33,220 nucleotides of DNA from Rhodanobacteraceae bacterium. Lineage in GTDB: Bacteria > Pseudomonadota > Gammaproteobacteria > Xanthomonadales > Rhodanobacteraceae. Within the stretch, counting starts at the first letter, position 1; every line of letters begins with the position of its first letter. Where the stretch lies: assembly GCA_021325475.1 (NCBI GenBank), contig JAJPHA010000092.1, positions 1-33,220 of the forward strand. The letters are read 5' to 3'. Under the pieces are notes generated by a model that ran no database searches, was not told the DNA's origin, and saw nothing but the letters and a program-made list of their open reading frames with translations. Of this stretch, positions 1 through 8,082 are shown piece after piece. The translations under genes were made by a program, and so were the position numbers.

Positions 1-80
1 GCATCGCCGTGGAAGGCGTGCTGGAGCTGCTGCGCGCGATCGTGCTGTTGCCGGCGCGCGTGTTGCGCGGCAAGCCCTGA
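1..80 (+). CDS. C-terminal end of an unidentified protein (partial)
   Basis: The first 80 bases stay open in one frame and stop at TGA 78-80. They encode about 25 residues rich in Leu, Val and Ile (ending LLPARVLRGKP), which could be the last part of a membrane or amphipathic helix with a basic tail. The codon use is GC-rich like the neighbours. The gene starts outside the window and the tail is too short to assign to a family. It could also be a chance open frame, since open frames are common at this GC content. The 64 bases between it and the sodB stop hold nothing I can recognise. Confidence 0.45.
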   Translation, partial: IAVEGVLELLRAIVLLPARVLRGKP

Positions 81-144
81 GGCCCGGTTCGCCTCGGCCA
101 AGGGCCACGCCGCCGCCGGTCGTGGCGACGGCGCGGGGCGCGCG

Positions 145-723
145 TCACGCCATCTGGCTGGCGGCGAATTCCCAGTTGACCAGGTTCCAGAACGCCTCGA
201 CGTACTTCGGCCGCGCGTTGCGGTAGTCGATGTAGTAGGCGTGCTCCCAGACGTCGCAGGTGAGCAGCGGCCGGTCGGCGCCGGTGATCGGCGTGCCGGC
301 GTTGCTGGTGCTGACCAGGCCGAGGCTGCCGTCGGGCCGCTGCACCAGCCAGGCCCAGCCGGAGCCGAAGGTGCCGACCGCGGTCTTGGTGAATTCCTCC
401 TTGAATTGGGCGAAGCCGCCGAACGCCTTCTTGATCGCGTCGGCGAGCTTGCCGGACGGTTCGCCGCCGCCCTTCGGCGACAGGCTGTTCCAGTAGAACG
501 TGTGGTTCCATACCTGCGCGGCGTTGTTGAACATGCCGCCCTGGGCCTTGCGGACGATGCCGACCAGGTCCAGGTTCTCGAATTCGGTGCCCTTGATCAG
601 GTTGTTGAGATTGGTCACGTAGGCCTGATGGTGCTTGCCGTAGTGGTAGTCGATGGTCTCGGCCGAGATGTGCGGTGCCAGCGCCTCGCGCGGCCACGGC
701 AGCGGGGGTAGTTCGATCGCCAT
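145..723 (-). CDS. sodB: Superoxide dismutase, iron type (SodB)
   Basis: This 192-residue protein converts superoxide to oxygen and hydrogen peroxide in the cytoplasm. It matches E. coli SodB almost end to end (192 versus 193 residues). The four metal ligands are in place at H27 (YHYGKHH), H74 (VWNHTFYW), D157 and H161 (DVWEHAYY). Gln70 in the NNAAQVWNH segment is the outer-sphere glutamine position typical of iron rather than manganese enzymes. The start is supported by a GAGGAGA ribosome-binding site (complement of 731-737), 7 nt before ATG. It is transcribed divergently from grxD and stands alone. Family assignment is certain; the iron preference is inferred from the glutamine position. 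Confidence 0.97.
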   Translation of the reverse strand: MAIELPPLPWPREALAPHISAETIDYHYGKHHQAYVTNLNNLIKGTEFENLDLVGIVRKAQGGMFNNAAQVWNHTFYWNSLSPKGGGEPSGKLADAIKKAFGGFAQFKEEFTKTAVGTFGSGWAWLVQRPDGSLGLVSTSNAGTPITGADRPLLTCDVWEHAYYIDYRNARPKYVEAFWNLVNWEFAASQMA

Positions 724-841
724 GGATGGATCTCCTCAACGTTGCGATTGCGGGAATCGCAAGTATAAGCGCTAACCCGGCCGCGGCTGCTACAATGTGC
801 GATCGTCGGCGCGGTTCGCCGCGCGCTCTGCCGGACGCATC
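724..841. promoter_or_regulatory. Divergent sodB/grxD promoter region
   Basis: This 118-bp stretch separates two divergent genes. On the minus strand TATACT (complement of 762-767) is a good -10 candidate for sodB, followed by the sodB ribosome-binding site at 731-737. On the plus strand TACAAT (791-796) is a good -10 candidate for grxD. Neither has a convincing -35 hexamer at 16-18 bp, so both calls rest on the -10 and the position alone. I see no Fur-type dyad here. Confidence 0.4.
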
Positions 842-1159
842 ATGGACACTCTCGACCGCATCAAGCAGACCGTACATTCGCACCCCATCGTGCTGTTCAT
901 GAAGGGCACGCCGCAGTTTCCGATGTGCGGCTTTTCCAGCCGCGCGGTGCAGGCGCTCAAGGCGGTCGGCGCGGAGTTCGCCGCCGTCAATGTGCTCGAG
1001 GATCCGGAAGTGCGCGCCAACCTGCCGCGCTACTCGAACTGGCCGACGTTTCCGCAGTTGTTCATCAACGGCGAATTGATCGGCGGCTGCGACATCACGC
1101 TGGAGCTGTACGAGAGCGGCGAACTGGCGCGCATGGTCAAGGAAGCGCAGAAGAGCTGA
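842..1159 (+). CDS. grxD: Monothiol glutaredoxin Grx4 (GrxD)
   Basis: This 105-residue protein carries the CGFS active-site motif (FPMCGFSS, about residues 28-35) that defines monothiol glutaredoxins. These bind a [2Fe-2S] cluster with glutathione between two subunits and pass clusters on or signal iron status, often together with BolA proteins. The WPTFPQLFINGELIGG segment is the glutathione-binding cis-Pro and GG region. The start at ATG 842 gives the usual family length; an in-frame upstream ATG at 797 would overlap the promoter and add a tail untypical of the family. The SDR gene follows after 7 bp, so the two are probably co-transcribed. A BolA-family partner (ibaG) and the SUF operon lie elsewhere in this window. 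Confidence 0.96.
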   Translation: MDTLDRIKQTVHSHPIVLFMKGTPQFPMCGFSSRAVQALKAVGAEFAAVNVLEDPEVRANLPRYSNWPTFPQLFINGELIGGCDITLELYESGELARMVKEAQKS

Positions 1160-1166
1160 CCCGCCG

Positions 1167-1961
1167 ATGGCTTCCGCCTCGACCGCGCGTTTGCCGCCGG
1201 GCTGGCGCGCCGAACCGGATGCGCTGCGCGACCGTGTGGTGCTGGTGACCGGCGCCAGCGGGGGCCTCGGCCGTGCCACCGCGCTCGCCGCCGCGGCCGC
1301 CGGGGCCGGCGTGATCCTGCTCGGCCGCAACGTGCGGCGTCTGGAAAAAGTATACGACGAGCTGGCCGCGCTCGGCCGTGCGCAACCGGCGATCTATCCG
1401 CTCGATCTCGCCGGCGCCACGCCGCGCGATTACGCCGAGCTCGCCGAACGCATCGAGCGCGAATGCGGCGGGCTCCACGGCATCGTCCACGCCGCGGCGC
1501 ATTTCGACGCGCTGCAGCCGGCGCTCGATCTCGCGCCCGAGGAATGGCTGCGCCTGCTGCACGTGAACCTGTCGGCGCCGTTCCTGCTCACCCAGGCCTG
1601 CGCGCCGCTGCTGCGGACGGCGAGCGACGCCGCGGTGGTGTTCGTGCTCGACGATCCGGCGCGCACGCGGCGCGCGCATTGGGGCGGCTACGGCGTGGCC
1701 AAGCATGGTCTCGCCGCGCTGGTCTCGATCCTGCACGAGGAATGGGAGCACACGCCGGTGCGCGTGCACGCGCTGCTGCCCGCGCCGATGCGCACGACGC
1801 TGCGCCGCGCCGCGTATTACGGCGAGGATACGCTGGCGCTGCCGCCGCCGGACGCCGCCGCGGCCGCGGCGGTGTATCTGCTCGGCGCGCAGGCAGGCGC
1901 GCTGCGCGGCGCCGTGCTGGATCTGCGCGACGCCGCGCCAGCGGTGAGCGGTGAGCGGTGA
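1167..1961 (+). CDS. Short-chain dehydrogenase/reductase, YciK-like
   Basis: This 264-residue Rossmann-fold protein has the SDR cofactor motif TGASGGLG near residue 29 and the catalytic pair Y175-x3-K179 (GGYGVAKHG). Its overall pattern resembles the YciK group of gammaproteobacterial SDRs, whose substrate is not known. The serine expected 12-13 residues before the tyrosine is missing: the aligned positions are D162 and D163 (FVLDDPARTRRAHW). Catalysis may therefore differ from classical SDRs or be lost. The last codons (VSGER) and the TGA stop are provided by a GCGGTGA heptamer array, so the natural C-terminus may have been replaced. It sits 7 bp behind grxD and probably shares its transcript. 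Confidence 0.88.
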   Translation: MASASTARLPPGWRAEPDALRDRVVLVTGASGGLGRATALAAAAAGAGVILLGRNVRRLEKVYDELAALGRAQPAIYPLDLAGATPRDYAELAERIERECGGLHGIVHAAAHFDALQPALDLAPEEWLRLLHVNLSAPFLLTQACAPLLRTASDAAVVFVLDDPARTRRAHWGGYGVAKHGLAALVSILHEEWEHTPVRVHALLPAPMRTTLRRAAYYGEDTLALPPPDAAAAAAVYLLGAQAGALRGAVLDLRDAAPAVSGER

Positions 1962-1996
1962 GCGCAAAAAGCTGCTTAGCCCTCAGCCCTCAGCCC
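1941..1996. repeat. Heptamer repeat island A
   Basis: Three perfect GCGGTGA units (1941-1961) overlap the end of the SDR gene. A 17-nt linker (1962-1978) follows, then GCCCTCA units (1979-1996). Read on the minus strand the order is (GAGGGCT)n, linker around AAGCAGCTTTTTGC, (GCTCACC)n. That is the same order of parts as islands B, C, D and E in this window. This is the shortest of the five islands. Confidence 0.85.
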
Positions 1997-2065
1997 GTGG
2001 AGGTGCGGCGCCGCCGCCGAAGACAGTAGCATTCGGGATTCGATCAGACTTTCCCAGGAGCGACC

Positions 2066-2671
2066 GTGGACCACAGCCTGACGACGTTCTCCGCCGGCGT
2101 TCTGCTGTTCCTGATCCTGGATCCGCTCGGCAACATTCCGCTGTTCCTGAGCCTGCTCAAGCACGTCGCGCCGGAGCGGCGGCGGCGGGTGATGGTGCGC
2201 GAGCTGGTCATCGCGCTCGCCGCACTGTTCGGCTTCCTGTTCGGCGGAGGCTACGTGCTCGGCGCGCTGCAACTGCGGCCGGAATCGATCAGCATCGCCG
2301 GCGGCATCGTGCTGTTCCTGATCGGCGTGAAGATGATCTTCCCGCCGCGCGAGGGCGGCATCTTCGGCGGCGCGCCCAACGTCGAACCGTTCATCGTGCC
2401 GCTGGCGATTCCCGGCGTGGCCGGACCCTCGGCCATGGCCGCGCTGATGCTGATGACCAACTCCGCGCCGGGCCGCACCGCGGACTGGAGCCTCGCGCTG
2501 TTCGCCGCCTGGCTTGCTACCGCGCTGATCCTGCTGTCGTCCACCTACCTGTTCCGCTGGCTCGGCGCGAGCGTGCTCACCGCGCTCGAACGCTTGACCG
2601 GCATGCTGCTGGTGGCGCTGTCGGTGCAGATGACCCTCGACGGCGTGGCGGCCTATCTCGGCCGCAGTTGA
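2066..2671 (+). CDS. yhgN: MarC-family integral membrane protein, YhgN type
   Basis: The protein has 201 residues and about six hydrophobic segments. It aligns well along its length with E. coli YhgN, with shared blocks DPLGN near residue 19, MVRELVIAL, SIAGGIVLFLIGVKMIFP, and EPFIVPLAIPGVAGPSAMAALML. The MarC family sits in the inner membrane; a transport role is annotated for it but not firmly shown. The GTG start at 2066 has AGGAG at 2056-2060, 5 nt upstream. Island A lies between it and the SDR gene, so transcription linkage is uncertain. No terminator is visible after it; the oar promoter begins about 50 bp downstream. Confidence 0.92.
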   Translation: MDHSLTTFSAGVLLFLILDPLGNIPLFLSLLKHVAPERRRRVMVRELVIALAALFGFLFGGGYVLGALQLRPESISIAGGIVLFLIGVKMIFPPREGGIFGGAPNVEPFIVPLAIPGVAGPSAMAALMLMTNSAPGRTADWSLALFAAWLATALILLSSTYLFRWLGASVLTALERLTGMLLVALSVQMTLDGVAAYLGRS

Positions 2672-2722
2672 CCGCCGCGCCACCGGCCGGCGTCGCGGCG
2701 CCTCGCCGCGGCCGTCAACGAA

Positions 2723-2751
2723 CTGACATTTCTTTCCTGTTAAGCTATTGT
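2723..2751 (+). promoter_or_regulatory. Candidate sigma-70 promoter for the Oar-like receptor
   Basis: CTGACA (2723-2728) and TATTGT (2746-2751) are spaced by exactly 17 bp in the only AT-richer part of the 208-bp gap before the receptor gene. Transcription from here would give a leader of about 120 nt. The leader contains a stable small hairpin (CGCCTG, loop GGC, CAGGCG) and no other gene. Confidence 0.5.
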
Positions 2752-2879
2752 GAATCGGTGGCCGCCCCCGCGCCTGGGCCAGGCGGGTGGCGGGTCGCCT
2801 CCCGGGGTTTCACCAGATGGCCGATCGCGCGGCTCGGCGACGGATCGGCGCGGTTTTCGCGACTATGGGGCTTACGAAA

Positions 2880-5800
2880 ATGACGAAACGATTGGGCTTG
2901 CAACTCCTGCTGTGGACGCTCGCGATGCTGTTCGCGGCGACCAGCGCGCTGGCGCAGAACACCTCGGCGGCGTTGAGCGGCCGTGTCACCGATGCCGCCG
3001 GCAATCCGGTCGCCGGCGCGACGGTGGAAATCGTCCACGTGCCGAGCAACACCGCACGCACCGACACCACCAACGCCGACGGCCACTACGCCGCGCAAGG
3101 GCTGCGCGTGGGTGGACCGTTCAAGGTCACGGTGTCGAAGACCGGCTACGAGACCGTCACGAAGTCCGACGTCTACCTGCAACTGGCGCAGGAGGCCACG
3201 CTGAACCTCACGCTCGGCCAAGCGACGACGCAACTGGAGAGTGTGCAGGTGACCGGCACCGCGGCGGCGCAGATCTTCCAGCCGGACAACCGCGGCATCA
3301 GCACCAACGTCTCGCAGCGCGAGCTCAAGGTGATCCCGAATCCGGACCGCTCGATCCAGCAGATCGCGCGCACCGATCCGTTCATCATCCTGCAGAACAA
3401 CAACGCCGCCGGCGGCTTCGCCGAGATCAGCGCGCTCGGCCAGAACAACCGCTACAACAACATCACCGTCGATGCCGTGCCGACCAACGACTCGTTCGGT
3501 CTGGAGGCGAACGGCCTGCCGTCGCAGAACCAGCCGCTCGCCTACGACGCGATCGAGGAATACAACATCTCCACCGCCAACTACGACGTGACCAACAAGC
3601 GCGCGGTCGGCGCGCAGATCAACATCGTCACCAAGAGCGGCGGCAACGACTATCACGGTTCGGTCTACTACGCCTACACCAACGCCAGCGACCTGACCGG
3701 CAACGGCGTCAACGACGTCGAATTCAACGGCTACCGCCAGAAGTGGACCGCCGGCGGCACCTTCAGCGGCCCGATCATCAAGGACGTGCTGTTCTTCTTC
3801 CTCAACTACGAGGAATCCAAGCAGGTGTGTCCGTGCGGCGCGGGCTTCGGCCCGGTCGGTTCCGGGCAGGACAACATCGTGCCGATCACGACCGACCAGT
3901 TGAACCAGATCGTCAACATCGCCAAGGGCTATGGCCTCACGCCCGGCGATCTCACCGGCACCGGCAGCGCCAACCAGGACGAGAAGCGCGGCCTGGTCAA
4001 GCTCGACTGGAACATCAGCGACGGCCATCGGCTGAGCTTCCGCTACAACGAGACCAAGGGCGAGCAGCCGCGCATCCAGGGCGACGCCGTCGGCGCGCGG
4101 CCCTCGCTCGGTCTGTCGAGCTACTGGTACACCCAGAACCGCAACCTCAAGCAGGGTGTGCTGAACTTCTATGACGACTGGACCGACACGTTCTCGACCG
4201 AGGCGTCGGTGTCCTATGCGCGTTACCACTCCACGCCGACCACGCTCGCGCAGCAGCCGCAGGTGCAGGTGTTCATCAACCGCAACGATCCGGCGACGCA
4301 GAACGCCAGCGTGTTCCTCGGCGAGGACCAGTTCCGCCACTACAACGTGCTCAACGTCGATACCACCACCGCGTTCTACGCCGGCACCTGGACGCTCGGC
4401 GATCACGCCGTCAAGCTCGGCTTCGACTACCAGCGCGACAAGTTCTACAACCTGTTCGGCCGCACCGAATTCGGCAACTACCAGTTCAACAGCATCGCCG
4501 ACTTCGCCGCCGGCAAGTACTCGTTCTTCCAGCTCTACTATCCGGCGCCGGGCTACACGCTCGACGACATCATCGCGCGCTGGTCGCTCGACCAGTACGG
4601 CCTGTTCCTGCAGGACGTCTGGCAGATGACGCCGAACTTCACCCTGCAATACGGCATCCGTTACGACACGCCGCGCGCCGAGCACAAGCCGATCTACAAC
4701 GCCGCCTTCGCCAGCGCGTTCGGCCTGCGCAACGACGCCACCCCCGGCACCGGCGTGTTCGAGCCGCGTCTGAGCTTCAACTACAACTTCGACTTCGACT
4801 ACAAGACCCAGTTGCGCGGCGGCGCCGGCATCTCGGAAGGCGTGACGCCCGGCGTGTGGCTGTCCAATCCCTACACCAACAACGGCGTGACCCTGACCAG
4901 CACCACCTCGTCGAGCGGCACCTTCAATCCCGATCCGTTCCATCAGACGCCGCCGCCGGGCACGCCGCCGGCGCCGGAAGTGGACGTGACCGATCCGCGC
5001 TTCAAGCTGCCGACCGTGTTCAAGGCCAGCCTCGGCTTCGACCGTGAGCTGCCGTGGTGGGGTCTCGTGTTCACCGTCGAGGATCAGTACCTGAGCGTGG
5101 TCAACGGCGTCCGCTACCAGAACCTCAACTACGGCGCGCCGACCGGCGTGCTGCCCGACGGTCGCCTGAGCTTCTGGGCGAATCCGTACTACAGCTACGA
5201 TCCGAACACGCAGAAGTCGACCTTCGCCAGCGGTCCGGGGGCGCAGCGCAACACCAAGTACTTCGACGTCGTGTATCTGACCAACACCCACCAGGGCATG
5301 GCCAATTACCTCGCCATGCAGTTGAGCAAGCCGTTCAACGAGAACCTGTTCGGCAGCCTGGCCTTCGTCACCGGCCACGCCACCGAGGTGAATCCGGGCA
5401 CGTCCTCGCAGGCGGCGTCCAATCTCAACAACAACGTGGTGTTCAATCCGAACGAGGACGTGGCCTCGCCCAGCAACTACAGCTTCCGCCGCCGCGTGCT
5501 CGGCCGGCTGACCTGGCAGCACCGCTTCTTCGGCGATTATCTGTCGAGCGTCTCGGCGTTCTACGACGGCCACACCGGCTCGCCGTACAGCTGGACGTTC
5601 GGCAACGACGTCAACGGCATCTGCTACGGCAGCGCGACCAACTGTCCGTTCGGGGAGGTCTACATTCCGCGCCAGGGCGACGTCGAGTTCGTGCACGGCA
5701 CCGACCCGAAGGTGATCGACCAGTTCTATGCCTTCATCCAGGGCGACAAGTATCTGCGCGAGCACCAGGGTCAGGTCGCCGGCCGCAACGCCGCGCACTC

Positions 5801-6113
5801 CGGCTGGGTGAACCAGATCAACCTGAGCCTGCGTCAGGAGATCCCCGGCATCTTCCAGGGCCGCGGCGAGATCCGTTTTGACATCTTCAACTTCGCCAAC
5901 CTGCTCAACAAGAAGTGGGGCAACGTCAACGACATCGACTTCCCCTACGCGCGCACGCTGGCGAACTTCGCCGGCGTGGACAAGGCGACCGGCAAGTACG
6001 TCTACAGCCTGCCGACCGCGGGCGGCAACTACGCGCCGGGCGCGCTCAAGTTGGAGGACCAGTTCGCGCAGTCGCGCTGGTCGGTGCTGGTGACGGTGCG
6101 CTACACGTTCTGA
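2880..6113 (+). CDS. Oar-like TonB-dependent outer-membrane receptor
   Basis: This 1,077-residue protein starts with a clear Sec signal peptide ending LFAATSALAQ. A carboxypeptidase-regulatory-like (Ig-like) domain spans about residues 27-115, a likely TonB box (LESVQVTG) comes next, then the plug domain and a long beta-barrel ending in the aromatic residue of RWSVLVTVRYTF. This layout is that of Oar-type receptors, common in xanthomonads and myxobacteria, where they import large or unidentified substrates or assist export; the substrate here is unknown. Cysteine pairs (VCPCG; CYGSATNC) probably close loops. ATG 2880 is preferred because it begins a normal signal peptide; ATG 2865 in the same frame adds five residues. 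Neither start has a strong ribosome-binding site. It is monocistronic, with its own promoter and terminator. Confidence 0.93.
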   Translation: MTKRLGLQLLLWTLAMLFAATSALAQNTSAALSGRVTDAAGNPVAGATVEIVHVPSNTARTDTTNADGHYAAQGLRVGGPFKVTVSKTGYETVTKSDVYLQLAQEATLNLTLGQATTQLESVQVTGTAAAQIFQPDNRGISTNVSQRELKVIPNPDRSIQQIARTDPFIILQNNNAAGGFAEISALGQNNRYNNITVDAVPTNDSFGLEANGLPSQNQPLAYDAIEEYNISTANYDVTNKRAVGAQINIVTKSGGNDYHGSVYYAYTNASDLTGNGVNDVEFNGYRQKWTAGGTFSGPIIKDVLFFFLNYEESKQVCPCGAGFGPVGSGQDNIVPITTDQLNQIVNIAKGYGLTPGDLTGTGSANQDEKRGLVKLDWNISDGHRLSFRYNETKGEQPRIQGDAVGARPSLGLSSYWYTQNRNLKQGVLNFYDDWTDTFSTEASVSYARYHSTPTTLAQQPQVQVFINRNDPATQNASVFLGEDQFRHYNVLNVDTTTAFYAGTWTLGDHAVKLGFDYQRDKFYNLFGRTEFGNYQFNSIADFAAGKYSFFQLYYPAPGYTLDDIIARWSLDQYGLFLQDVWQMTPNFTLQYGIRYDTPRAEHKPIYNAAFASAFGLRNDATPGTGVFEPRLSFNYNFDFDYKTQLRGGAGISEGVTPGVWLSNPYTNNGVTLTSTTSSSGTFNPDPFHQTPPPGTPPAPEVDVTDPRFKLPTVFKASLGFDRELPWWGLVFTVEDQYLSVVNGVRYQNLNYGAPTGVLPDGRLSFWANPYYSYDPNTQKSTFASGPGAQRNTKYFDVVYLTNTHQGMANYLAMQLSKPFNENLFGSLAFVTGHATEVNPGTSSQAASNLNNNVVFNPNEDVASPSNYSFRRRVLGRLTWQHRFFGDYLSSVSAFYDGHTGSPYSWTFGNDVNGICYGSATNCPFGEVYIPRQGDVEFVHGTDPKVIDQFYAFIQGDKYLREHQGQVAGRNAAHSGWVNQINLSLRQEIPGIFQGRGEIRFDIFNFANLLNKKWGNVNDIDFPYARTLANFAGVDKATGKYVYSLPTAGGNYAPGALKLEDQFAQSRWSVLVTVRYTF

Positions 6114-6143
6114 CGTTTCCGCACCGCGATCTCGTTCATCTCG

Positions 6144-6176
6144 AGCCGGCGTTCACGCGAACGCCGGCTTTCTTTT
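6144..6176 (+). terminator. Rho-independent terminator of the Oar-like gene
   Basis: A perfect 11-bp stem (6144-6154 with 6159-6169) closes a 4-nt ACGC loop and is followed by TTTCTTTT. It lies 30 bp after the receptor stop codon and before ppnN. It is the clearest intrinsic terminator in the window. Confidence 0.93.
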
Positions 6177-6205
6177 GCCCGGTTCTTTTGCGCTAAGCTT
6201 CGCCC

Positions 6206-7594
6206 ATGGACGACAAGACCCGATCACCCTCTCCCGCGGCGGTCAACGCCCGCATCGGCCCGGTCGCGGGCATGGACGTGCTCTCGCGCGACGAGGTGCG
6301 ACGCCTGCGCGACGCGAGCCAAGGCGGCCTGCACGGACTGCTGCGCCGCTGCGCGCTGGCCGTGCTCACCTCCGGCAGCGAGAACGACGACGCGCTCGGC
6401 ATCTTCGAGCGCCATCCGGATTTCGACATCGAGGTGCTGCAGCAGGACCGCGGCATCAAGCTGGAGCTGCACCAGGCGCCGGCGCAGGCGTTCGTCGACG
6501 GCAAGATCATTCGCGGCATCAACGAACTGCTGTTCGCGGTGGTGCGCGACATCGCCTACGTGGCCACCCAGATCGAGGCCGGCCGCTTCCGGCTCGGCGA
6601 TTCGCACGGCATCACCCACGCCGTGTTCGAGATCCTGCGCAACGCGCGCGTGCTGCGGCCGAACGTCGAACCGAACCTGGCGGTGTGCTGGGGCGGGCAT
6701 TCGATCTCGCGCCACGAATACGACTACACCAAGCTGGTCGGCTACGAGCTCGGCCTGCGCGGCCTCGACATCTGCACCGGCTGCGGTCCGGGCGCGATGA
6801 AGGGGCCGATGAAGGGCGCCGCCATCGCCCATGCCAAGCAGCGTCTGCGCGCGAAGCGCTACATCGGCGTGACCGAGCCCGGCATCATCGCCGCCGAGTC
6901 GCCGAACGCGATCGTCAACCATCTGGTCATCATGCCGGACATCGAGAAGCGGCTCGAGGCGTTCGTGCGCATCGGCCACGGCATCGTCGTGTTTCCGGGC
7001 GGCGTCGGCACGGCCGAGGAGATCCTCTACCTGCTCGGCATCCTGCTGCATCCGGCCAATGCCGGCATTCCGTTTCCGCTGATCTTTTCCGGCCCGAAGC
7101 AGTCGGCGGCGTATTTCGAGCAGATCGACGCCTTCCTGCGCCTGACCCTGGGCGATGCCGCCGCGCGCCGCTACCGCATCGTCGTCGACGATCCGGCGGA
7201 GACGGCGCGGCAGATCGCGCGCGGCATCGAGGAGGTGCGCGCCTACCGCGTGCAGAACCAGGATGCGTTCTTCTTCAACTGGGCGCTCACCATCGAGCAC
7301 GCGTTCCAGCAGCCGTTCCGGCCGACCCACGCCAACATGGCGGCGCTCAATCTGCACCGCGACCAGCCGCGGCATCTGCTCGCCGCGGATCTGCGCCGGG
7401 CGTTTTCCGGCATCGTCGCCGGCAACGTCAAGGAGGAGGGCGTGCGCGCGATCGCCGCGCACGGGCCGTTCGTCATCGACGGCGATCCGGAGATCATGCG
7501 TGCGCTGGACGCGCTGCTGGCGAGCTTCGTCGCCCAGCAACGCATGAAGCTGCCCGGCAGCAGCTACGAGCCGTGCTACCGGATCCGGCTGTGA
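6206..7594 (+). CDS. ppnN: Nucleotide 5'-monophosphate nucleosidase PpnN (LOG family)
   Basis: This 462-residue protein belongs to the LOG/YgdH family. PpnN cleaves purine and pyrimidine nucleoside monophosphates to base plus ribose 5-phosphate and, in E. coli, is stimulated by (p)ppGpp. The LOG signature PGGVGTAEE is at residues 264-272. The long N-terminal extension and the C-terminal domain give the PpnN length (E. coli 454) rather than the roughly 200-residue plant-type LOG. ATG 6206 starts the conserved region directly; the ribosome-binding site is weak. It lies just behind the oar terminator, so it needs its own promoter, which I cannot place confidently. It converges on hpf. Confidence 0.94.
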   Translation: MDDKTRSPSPAAVNARIGPVAGMDVLSRDEVRRLRDASQGGLHGLLRRCALAVLTSGSENDDALGIFERHPDFDIEVLQQDRGIKLELHQAPAQAFVDGKIIRGINELLFAVVRDIAYVATQIEAGRFRLGDSHGITHAVFEILRNARVLRPNVEPNLAVCWGGHSISRHEYDYTKLVGYELGLRGLDICTGCGPGAMKGPMKGAAIAHAKQRLRAKRYIGVTEPGIIAAESPNAIVNHLVIMPDIEKRLEAFVRIGHGIVVFPGGVGTAEEILYLLGILLHPANAGIPFPLIFSGPKQSAAYFEQIDAFLRLTLGDAAARRYRIVVDDPAETARQIARGIEEVRAYRVQNQDAFFFNWALTIEHAFQQPFRPTHANMAALNLHRDQPRHLLAADLRRAFSGIVAGNVKEEGVRAIAAHGPFVIDGDPEIMRALDALLASFVAQQRMKLPGSSYEPCYRIRL

Positions 7595-7604
7595 AGTGAC
7601 AGCC

Positions 7605-7623
7605 CGCCGCGCCTGGCGCGGCG
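7605..7623. terminator. GC hairpin between convergent ppnN and hpf
   Basis: The 8-bp perfect stem CGCCGCGC/GCGCGGCG closes a 3-nt CTG loop in the 48-bp gap between the two convergent stops. There is no T-run on either strand, so it may only pause RNA polymerase or protect 3' ends. Confidence 0.35.
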
Positions 7624-7642
7624 TGAGGATCGCCGCGGCGGG

Positions 7643-7966
7643 TCAGCCGTAGCGCACCTCGCGCGCGTGGTCGCGGTGATGGTCGGTGAGCTTTTCCTTG
7701 TGCTTCTTCACCTGGCGGTCGAGGCGGTCGATCAGCGCGTCGATGGCGGCGTACATGTCCTCGCCCTGGGCGATGGCATGGATGGTCTTGTTGGCGGCGC
7801 AATGCAGCGTGGCTTCGGCCTTGTGCACGAGCTTTTCCACGCTGAGTGTCACGCTGACGTCATGCAGATGGTCGAAGTGGCGGACGATCCGGTCGAACTT
7901 GCCGGTGACGTAATCGCGCAGCGCGGGAGTGACGGCGACCTGGTGACCGCTGACGGTGATCTGCAT
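7643..7966 (-). CDS. hpf: Ribosome hibernation promoting factor (short HPF/RaiA family)
   Basis: The 107-residue protein is the short form of the family. It binds the small ribosomal subunit in stationary phase and promotes inactive ribosome dimers. It starts MQITVSGHQVAVTPALRDYV and shows the family pattern, ending in a basic helix (LDRQVKKHKEKLTDHH). The start is decided by a strong GAGGAGG site 5-6 nt upstream (complement of 7973-7979). It follows rpoN by 116 bp, the usual place for hpf in proteobacteria. ptsN, which often comes next in the cluster, is absent; ppnN follows in the opposite direction. Confidence 0.94.
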   Translation of the reverse strand: MQITVSGHQVAVTPALRDYVTGKFDRIVRHFDHLHDVSVTLSVEKLVHKAEATLHCAANKTIHAIAQGEDMYAAIDALIDRLDRQVKKHKEKLTDHHRDHAREVRYG

Positions 7967-8082
7967 AGCAACCTCCTCGAAATGCACACGTTCTTCGCGA
8001 GCGACTCGCGTCGCGCCGGGTGCGCGGCGGAGTCGACGATGTTGACCTTGCGGCGGGTGGACGGGTTCCGGCGGCGACCTCC

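Noticed and set aside
2752-2879. Riboswitch in the leader of the Oar-like gene
   Set aside because: Only a small simple hairpin is visible; no conserved riboswitch core could be recognised.
2745-5798. A 1,017-residue open frame antisense to the Oar-like receptor
   Set aside because: It is rich in Arg, Val, Ala and Asp with no domain, has no ribosome-binding site, and mirrors the codon bias of the receptor gene. Long antisense frames are expected at this GC content.
6206-7594. Cytokinin-activating LOG enzyme
   Set aside because: The length of 462 residues with large N- and C-terminal extensions matches PpnN, not the roughly 200-residue LOG type.
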